A DNA stretch of 64,000 nucleotides from Spirosoma arboris (GTDB taxonomy: Bacteria; Bacteroidota; Bacteroidia; Cytophagales; Spirosomataceae). Shown piece after piece: positions 58,815-64,000 of this stretch. The translations under genes and the position numbers were made by a program. Numbering within the stretch: position 1 is the stretch's first letter; each line of letters opens with the position of its first letter. The notes under the pieces were generated by a model that was given only the letters and a program-made list of their open reading frames with translations, was not told the origin of the DNA and searched no databases. The DNA is taken from contig NZ_WPIN01000001.1 in assembly GCF_009754945.1 (NCBI RefSeq), positions 434,001 to 498,000 of the forward strand, in the 5' to 3' direction.

Positions 58815-60053
58815 ATGCAACGTAGAAACTTTCTCAAATCGTCCCTCGTCGGTTCAGCAGCCATTGTAGCGGGTTTACCGCTAAGCACTCTGGCTGCACC
58901 TAAATTGAAAATCACCAAAATCCGGTATTATGCTGCGCCTGGGTACAACAAACCTTTGTTTAATCAGGCACGCGGAATTGTCGAAATCGAAACCGATGGA
59001 GGCATTATTGGGATCGGGGAAGGTGGTTCAAAAGATATGATTGAGCAATGTGCGCAGATGATCATTGGCGAAGATCCGTTCCGAGTAGAACACCTTTGGC
59101 AGAATGTCTATCGAGGCATGTTTTATCCGCCAGGCCGCGAAAAGCTCCATGCGTTGGGCGCCCTGGAAATGGCGTTGTGGGACATTAAGGGAAAGGCGCT
59201 GGGCGTACCAGTATATGATTTATTAGGTGGTGCTACCCGCGATTATGTTGAGTGTTATGCAACTGGTTTCCGGGCGTCGAAAGCCAAAACTGAGGAAGAA
59301 CGGGCCAGAGATTGCATAGAAGCTGGCTTACGAGCCTATCGGATTGGGCCAACGGGAGGCAATGGGGAGCAACCGTTTGATTTCTACGATAACGCCAAAA
59401 AGACAATTGAATTCTGTAAGCGTATCGACGCTGCCGTGGGCGGTGGTGGCAAATGGGCACTTGATCTGCATACTCGATTTGACTTAACGGAGGGCATCAA
59501 AATATGCAAGGCGCTTGAAAATCTGGAGCCTTATTTCGTAGAGGATATTGTTCGTTCTGAAAACCCAGGTGTCTACAAAACGGTGCGCCAGATGACCAAC
59601 GTACCCATTGCAGTTGGGGAGCAGTTTGGCGATCGCTGGGATATTAATGAATTGATTGAACAACGCTTGATTGATTACACGCGCGTTACGCTACCTAATA
59701 CCGGCGGCATTGGTGAATTTAAAAAGATCGCTTCCATTTGTGAGACGCATTATGCAGGGATGATCCCACATTTTACAGGTCCTTTATCGACAGCGGCTTT
59801 AGTACACGTTTTAGGGTCTAGCAGTCCAAATCGCTGTTTAATGGAATTGGGTGGTGGCGAACCTGAACGTCCGGCTTACTTCAACGAGGATTTCATAAAC
59901 TTCAAAAATGGTAAGTTATATCTGAATCCAAACCCAGGGTTGGGGGTGAAATTCGATCCTAAAAAAGCAACGTTCGTTATGGAAGTCACGACCAAGACGC
60001 AGTTCCCGCACCCAGTTTTGAAAAGCCCAGACGGAGCGATTCATAACTGGTAA
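58815..60053 (+). CDS. enolase-superfamily (mandelate racemase/muconate lactonizing type) protein, Tat-exported
   Basis: A 412-residue enzyme of the enolase superfamily. The N-terminus has a twin-arginine motif (QRRNFLKSS) and hydrophobic segment ending LSTLAAP, so folded export by Tat is likely. The three metal ligands are seen: Asp in WALDLHTRF, Glu in YFVEDIVRS, Glu in IAVGEQFGDR; a His general base lies in IPHFTGPLSTAALVHV. Subgroup is mandelate racemase-like acid-sugar dehydratase; substrate unknown. A LacI-type operator is 39 bp upstream. Confidence 0.9.
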   Translation: MQRRNFLKSSLVGSAAIVAGLPLSTLAAPKLKITKIRYYAAPGYNKPLFNQARGIVEIETDGGIIGIGEGGSKDMIEQCAQMIIGEDPFRVEHLWQNVYRGMFYPPGREKLHALGALEMALWDIKGKALGVPVYDLLGGATRDYVECYATGFRASKAKTEEERARDCIEAGLRAYRIGPTGGNGEQPFDFYDNAKKTIEFCKRIDAAVGGGGKWALDLHTRFDLTEGIKICKALENLEPYFVEDIVRSENPGVYKTVRQMTNVPIAVGEQFGDRWDINELIEQRLIDYTRVTLPNTGGIGEFKKIASICETHYAGMIPHFTGPLSTAALVHVLGSSSPNRCLMELGGGEPERPAYFNEDFINFKNGKLYLNPNPGLGVKFDPKKATFVMEVTTKTQFPHPVLKSPDGAIHNW

Positions 60054-60064
60054 GGACACGGTTC

Positions 60065-60095
60065 TTTATTGCCCGCAGAGGGTGGGCAATAAAGA
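60065..60095 (+). terminator. hairpin after the first enolase-superfamily gene
   Basis: 11-bp perfect arms (CTTTATTGCCC / GGGCAATAAAG) with a 9-nt loop, 12 bp after the stop codon. There is no T-tract. It may stop or slow transcription into the next gene. Confidence 0.55.
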
Positions 60096-60291
60096 TATAA
60101 GCAGGAAAAGAAGTACCGGAAACCGATTCAAAATCTAAACTGGAAATAGACGCATGGAACTTTGTTCTGAATGGGTACTTATTTTTTTACTTCTGCAAAA
60201 ATTGGATTTTGGCTCTATTTATTAGTGATAAATCGACTTTGTTTAGTCTTCTCGTTGCCCTATACTGTCTCTAAACCCTTTTCTTTTTCTC

Positions 60292-61647
60292 ATGAATCAC
60301 CTTGACCAAAGCCGCCGGGACACCTTAAAAATGCTGGGATTTGGCTCATCAGCCGGACTACTCGGTTTGTTTGGTGGCGTCTCTACTGCCGAAGCTCGTG
60401 AACAGCAAGGTAAGCCCCAGTATGCCGTTGGGGCGCCACCCGTTAAAATCAAAAGTGTCAAGGCTATTGCCACGGCGCCCCAGGGTTCTAACCTCATCGT
60501 CGTTAAGGTTGAAACAACGGAACCGGGGCTCTATGGGCTTGGCTGCGCTACGTTTACCCAACGAGCCGCTGCGGTTATCGTGGCTATCAACACGTATCTG
60601 AATGAGTTTTGCGTCGGCAAAGACGTGGACAATATTGAGGATATGTGGCAATCTACGTATGTCAGTTCATACTGGCGCAACGGCCCCGTGCTCAATAACG
60701 CGCTTTCTGGACTCGATCAGGCGCTTTGGGATATAAAAGGAAAACGGGCAAAAATGCCAGTATATCAATTACTTGGCGGTAAAGTGCGCTTTGCTATTCC
60801 CTGCTATACCCACGCGGGCGGCAACACACCTGAAGCCGCAGCCGATAGCGTCAAGAAGTTCATGGCCGATGGTTTCAAATATATCCGAATTCAGCAGGGA
60901 GGCTACGGCGCTGTGGGTGCTACGGCCGACAAACCCGATTTCAAAGTGGCCAACTTCGGAGGAGAAACCGATAACTACATGAACGAGCGGCTCTACCTGA
61001 AATCGGTGCCCAAAATGTTCGAAGTTGTTCGGAAGGAGTGCGGAGATGAAATTGAGTTGCTCCACGACATACATGAACGGGTGCAACCTATTGATGCCAT
61101 CAATATGATAAAGCGGGTGGAAGAATACCGGCCTTTTTTCATTGAAGATCCCTTCTCGCCCGAGAATATGAAGTGGTTTGCCCAACTCCGACAGGCGACT
61201 TCTGTACCTATCGCGATGGGCGAATTGTTCAACAATATCAATGAGTTTAAAGAGCCAATGGTAAATCAATGGTTCGATTTTATCCGAATTCACGTCTCGC
61301 AAATTGGTGGTATCTCCCCAGCCATGAAAGTAGCCAGATTAGGGGAGTGGTTCAACATTCGCACAGCCTGGCACGGACCGGGAGATGTCTCACCAGTAGG
61401 TCACGCGGCTCATGCGCACATCGATCTGGCCGTATGGAACTTCGGAATTCAGGAAGCAGTACAGTTTTCAGAGAAAACACAGGCCGTGTTTAGCGGTTGC
61501 CCGACGATGAACAAAGGCTACATGTCAGTCAATGAGGTGCCTGGTTTGGGTGTCGACATTGACGAAAAAGAAGCAGCTAAATATCCCATCACAACCAAGT
61601 CCAACTGGCAGGTTCGCAAGATGGACGGAACCATTATTCGGCCGTAA
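60292..61647 (+). CDS. enolase-superfamily protein of the mannonate dehydratase/RspA group, Tat-exported
   Basis: A 451-residue enzyme. The N-terminus has a twin-arginine motif (SRRDTLKML) and a Gly/Leu-rich segment to TAEA. Metal ligands: Asp in LLHDIHERV, Glu in PFFIEDPFSP, Glu in IAMGELFNN. The motif AWHGPGDVSPVGHAAHAHID carries the His-containing signature of the D-mannonate dehydratase/RspA subgroup. It is longer than the neighbours, as usual for this group. The signal suggests work outside the cytoplasm, unlike most characterised members. The 238-bp gap upstream has only a weak operator-like sequence. Confidence 0.9.
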   Translation: MNHLDQSRRDTLKMLGFGSSAGLLGLFGGVSTAEAREQQGKPQYAVGAPPVKIKSVKAIATAPQGSNLIVVKVETTEPGLYGLGCATFTQRAAAVIVAINTYLNEFCVGKDVDNIEDMWQSTYVSSYWRNGPVLNNALSGLDQALWDIKGKRAKMPVYQLLGGKVRFAIPCYTHAGGNTPEAAADSVKKFMADGFKYIRIQQGGYGAVGATADKPDFKVANFGGETDNYMNERLYLKSVPKMFEVVRKECGDEIELLHDIHERVQPIDAINMIKRVEEYRPFFIEDPFSPENMKWFAQLRQATSVPIAMGELFNNINEFKEPMVNQWFDFIRIHVSQIGGISPAMKVARLGEWFNIRTAWHGPGDVSPVGHAAHAHIDLAVWNFGIQEAVQFSEKTQAVFSGCPTMNKGYMSVNEVPGLGVDIDEKEAAKYPITTKSNWQVRKMDGTIIRP

Positions 61648-61754
61648 TTAACAGCACAACTACAGAGCGTCGGGTTTATAACCTGACATCACGAACTTAC
61701 ATAGGTTGGTAAGACCACCGTAAACTTGTACTTAACCCTTCTTTTTCTAGAACT

Positions 61755-61770
61755 GCTTAATCGATTAAAT
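61755..61770. promoter_or_regulatory. LacI-type operator before the third enolase-superfamily gene
   Basis: The core TTAATCGATTAA (61757-61768) is a perfect 12-bp palindrome with central CG, preceded by GC as at 58761. It lies 23 bp before the start codon and just upstream of a CCTTTG sequence that could be part of a -7 element. Confidence 0.65.
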
Positions 61771-61792
61771 AAACCTTTGCCGAATAAAACGT

Positions 61793-63028
61793 ATGAAAAA
61801 AACAGGCGTGTCCCGACGTAGCGTCATACAATCCGTATTGGGTGTTGCTGGTATGAGTACGATGGTATTGCCAAAAACATCTTATTCTGCCAGTCCCGGT
61901 CATTTTGCCGATTACAGCAAAGTGAAGATTACAAAACTTGAAACCTTTCTGGTCAAACCTCGGTGGGTTTTCCTTAAAATTCACACCGATGTCGGCGTAT
62001 ATGGCCTGGGTGAACCGCTTCTTGAAGGCAGGGCACTGACCATCCAAACCGCCATTAAGGAAGTAGAACCGTACCTGATTGGTAAAGATCCGCGCCACAT
62101 TGTGCACCACTGGCAGGCTATTTACCGACATGCTTTTTATCGGGGTGGGCCGATTCTGACAAGTGCGCTGAGTGGTATCGACCATGCACTTTGGGACATT
62201 AAAGGTAAGCTGTTGAACGTACCAGTTTATGAATTACTGGGCGGGCCTACCCGCGATCGAGTTCGGATATACGGTCGGGCCAGCAATGCGGAAGACATTA
62301 AGAAGCGGAAAGCGGAAGGGTACACGGTTATCAAAACAGGCGTTGCGCATAAGAACCCGGCCAATATTGTCGAGAATCCCCAATTCATTAAGTACGCGGT
62401 TGACAATTTCGCGTCGTTACGTGAAGCCGGTGGCCCGGACATGGACATTGCCATCGACTTTCACGGAAACATTTCACCCCAAACGGCCAAGGTGCTCATC
62501 AAGCAATTGGAGCCTTTTCAGCCCATGTTTGTTGAGGAGCCCTGCCAGGCGCAGAACGTGGATGTTATGGCCGACATCGCACGGGGTACTCACCTCCCGA
62601 TAGCAGCTGGAGAACGGATCTTTACCAAATGGGGCTTCCGGGAGCTCCTGGAAAAGAAAGCCGTCAGCATCGTTCAGCCTGATCTCTGTCATGCTGGTGG
62701 CATTACCGAGGGACGTATCATCGCGGGTATGGCCGAAGCCTATTACGTTCCCATTGCTCCCCATAACCCGATGGGTCCAATCTCATTGGCGGTAGGGCTA
62801 CATCTGGCGGCCAGCGTACCAAATTTTCTGGTACAGGAGCAAGTCTCGTTGGGGGATGGCTACATCAAGAATCCCTTCAAGCTACAAAGCGACGGTACGG
62901 TAATGATTCCCAAAGGACCGGGTCTGGGAGTCGAACTAGATGAAGCACTCATGAAAGATAAAATCGGTCACGACTGGAAAAACCCCGAGGTATATAATGC
63001 GCTCGATGGCTCCGTAGTAGACTGGTAA
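61793..63028 (+). CDS. enolase-superfamily protein of the galactonate dehydratase type, Tat-exported
   Basis: A 411-residue enzyme resembling D-galactonate dehydratase (DgoD). The N-terminus has a twin-arginine motif (SRRSVIQ) and a hydrophobic segment to VLP. Metal ligands: Asp in IAIDFHGNISP, Glu in PMFVEEPCQ, Glu in IAAGERIFTKW. The segment VQPDLCHAGGITEGRIIAGMAEAYYVPIAPHNPMGPISLA has the His pair typical of galactonate dehydratases. The order of ligands is complete. A LacI-type operator is 23 bp upstream, and a susC gene follows 47 bp after the stop codon. Confidence 0.92.
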   Translation: MKKTGVSRRSVIQSVLGVAGMSTMVLPKTSYSASPGHFADYSKVKITKLETFLVKPRWVFLKIHTDVGVYGLGEPLLEGRALTIQTAIKEVEPYLIGKDPRHIVHHWQAIYRHAFYRGGPILTSALSGIDHALWDIKGKLLNVPVYELLGGPTRDRVRIYGRASNAEDIKKRKAEGYTVIKTGVAHKNPANIVENPQFIKYAVDNFASLREAGGPDMDIAIDFHGNISPQTAKVLIKQLEPFQPMFVEEPCQAQNVDVMADIARGTHLPIAAGERIFTKWGFRELLEKKAVSIVQPDLCHAGGITEGRIIAGMAEAYYVPIAPHNPMGPISLAVGLHLAASVPNFLVQEQVSLGDGYIKNPFKLQSDGTVMIPKGPGLGVELDEALMKDKIGHDWKNPEVYNALDGSVVDW

Positions 63029-63075
63029 TTAAGACTATACCTTCAATTTTCTTTTTCCTTAATAAACCTATAATC

Positions 63076-64000
63076 ATGAAAAAAACTGTAAAACTATTGG
63101 TTTTACTACTGATTCTGGGGCAAAGCTATGTCTTCGCCCAGAATGCCAGAGTGACTGGTAAAGTTACCGGTCCAGACAATCAGGGGTTGCCTGGTGTCAA
63201 TATTCAGGTGAGTGGTACAACGGTTGGTACATCCAGCGATGCATCGGGTAACTTTTCGTTAAATGCAGCGAGTAATGCGTCTCTTGTGTTTTCGACTATC
63301 GGTTATGTTGGACAAACGGTGCCTGTTAATGGACGCTCGGTCATCAATGTAGAGTTAGCCGAAGATCAGAAAACCCTGAACGAAGTGGTTGTGGTTGGGT
63401 ACGGTACCCAGAAAAAAACCGATGTTACGGGTGCTCTGACGGCCATTTCAACCAAGGAGTTTGCCCAACAACCCGTTACCCGTCTGGATCAGGTATTGCA
63501 AGGCCGTGCTGCAGGTGTGCAGGTAAGCCAAACGAACGGCGCGCCAGGTGGTGATGCCCGTATCCGGATTAGAGGTGCGAACTCTGTATTGGGCAGCAAC
63601 AACCCCCTGTACATTGTCGATGGGTTTGTTGGTGCTGATTTTAACTTCGTGAACCCCAGCGATATTGAAACCATCCAGATCCTGAAAGATGCCGCATCGA
63701 CCTCCATTTATGGTAGTCGCGGTGCCAACGGAGTTGTGATCATTACGACCAAGAAAGGATCAAAAGGGCTTAAAGTCAACTATGAAGGTCAGTTCAGTAC
63801 GTCGGAAGTCATCAAAAAATACGACGTATTACCAGCGGGTGAGTTTGCCGAAATTGTTAATGCCCGTGCCACGGCTGTTGGTTCAGGTCTGCCGTTCACA
63901 ACTGACCAGATTGCTCAGTTCAAACAAAACGGGGGTACCGACTGGCAGAGTCTGGTATTCCGTAACGGCAGCGGACAACAACACCAGATTACACTATCGG
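63076..64000 (+). CDS. SusC/RagA family TonB-linked outer-membrane transporter (3' end cut by window)
   Basis: The first 308 codons of a third SusC-type transporter. Signal peptide (to SYVFAQ, about residue 22), carboxypeptidase-like domain (about 25-100, ARVTGKVTGPDNQGLPGVNI), TonB box region (LNEVVVVGYGTQKK), and most of the plug (VTRLDQVLQGRAAGVQVSQ, ARIRIRGANSVLGSNNPLYIVDG, ASTSIYGSRGANGVVIITTKKG). It differs in type from the two transporters at 17.9-25.1 kb and has the VVGYGTQKK motif of classical SusC. It follows the galactonate-dehydratase-like gene by 47 bp and probably imports the sugar acid or oligosaccharide handled by this locus. Confidence 0.93.
   Translation, partial: MKKTVKLLVLLLILGQSYVFAQNARVTGKVTGPDNQGLPGVNIQVSGTTVGTSSDASGNFSLNAASNASLVFSTIGYVGQTVPVNGRSVINVELAEDQKTLNEVVVVGYGTQKKTDVTGALTAISTKEFAQQPVTRLDQVLQGRAAGVQVSQTNGAPGGDARIRIRGANSVLGSNNPLYIVDGFVGADFNFVNPSDIETIQILKDAASTSIYGSRGANGVVIITTKKGSKGLKVNYEGQFSTSEVIKKYDVLPAGEFAEIVNARATAVGSGLPFTTDQIAQFKQNGGTDWQSLVFRNGSGQQHQITLS

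Noticed and set aside
60221..60240. Possible LacI operator before the second enolase-superfamily gene (ATAAATCGACTTTG)
   Set aside because: It keeps only the ATCGA centre of the other sites and has poor symmetry, so it is not listed as a site.
60769..61302. 177-codon minus-strand open frame opposite the second enolase-superfamily gene
   Set aside because: Long, but fully antisense to intact enzyme coding sequence and lacking recognisable protein features.

Overview
This 64 kb window is almost certainly chromosomal DNA of a Bacteroidota bacterium of the Cytophagales, most likely Spirosoma or a close relative. The evidence is three SusC/SusD-type outer-membrane systems, an XrtN (exosortase N) pair, the carbamoyltransferase variant of arginine synthesis typical of Bacteroidota, a DUF1361 protein, few Shine-Dalgarno sequences, and promoters of the TTTG / TAnnTTTG type. 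No rRNA, tRNA, CRISPR array, phage or classical insertion sequence is visible. The genus is inference.

Layout. 1-4.3 kb: the end of an alpha/beta hydrolase gene, then argD - GxxExxY nuclease-like gene - argF' - argB. 4.3-8.5 kb: NlpC/P60 peptidase, a four-helix membrane protein, DUF4286 and an MMPL/RND exporter. 8.6-11.5 kb: secreted M43 metalloprotease and a lipoprotein. 11.8-15.8 kb: a GT4 fusion protein and a GH130 enzyme. 15.9-26.7 kb: two divergent SusC/SusD pairs with a DUF1735 lipoprotein. 27.2-28.1 kb: two disordered hydrophilic proteins. 28.2-35.2 kb (minus strand): sorbosone-dehydrogenase-like protein, azurin-like protein, MeaB, IspD, QueA, a small conserved protein and a DUF1080 protein. 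35.5-39.3 kb: PAS histidine kinase, beta-propeller lipoprotein, antiporter. 39.3-45.7 kb (minus): small HExxH protein, exosortase N and its VIT-domain substrate, winged-helix regulator with membrane partner, DgkA, DUF1361. 45.8-56.6 kb: MazG, metallophosphoesterase, M36 metalloprotease, GuaB, DUF2141, RecJ, LptB, RecO. 56.7-64 kb: a sugar-acid locus of an FAH-family enzyme, a LacI regulator, three tandem enolase-superfamily proteins with twin-arginine signals, and the start of a third SusC gene.

The most unusual feature is a population of intergenic palindromic elements that sit exactly on gene ends. At least a dozen occur, in several sequence families (CGCARAG, TGAACCRGGATT, GGAGTGAGTG, GTAAGTGG, and arms centred on CTTCAG). 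In five genes (argD, argF', mazG, ispD, DUF2141) the stop codon is supplied by the end of the element, and in ispD another element seems to supply the start codon. The small GxxExxY gene in the arg operon carries a RecB/Cas4-like nuclease signature and is bracketed by inverted copies of one family. It is therefore a candidate mobility or processing factor for such repeats. This is a hypothesis.

Two candidate regulatory circuits can also be read. A palindrome of the type ACTTTG-N5-CAAAGT overlaps the promoters of the XrtN substrate and DUF1361 genes, next to a winged-helix regulator. LacI-type operators around TTAATCG-TTAA lie before two of the enolase-superfamily genes, with a related site inside the lacI promoter.
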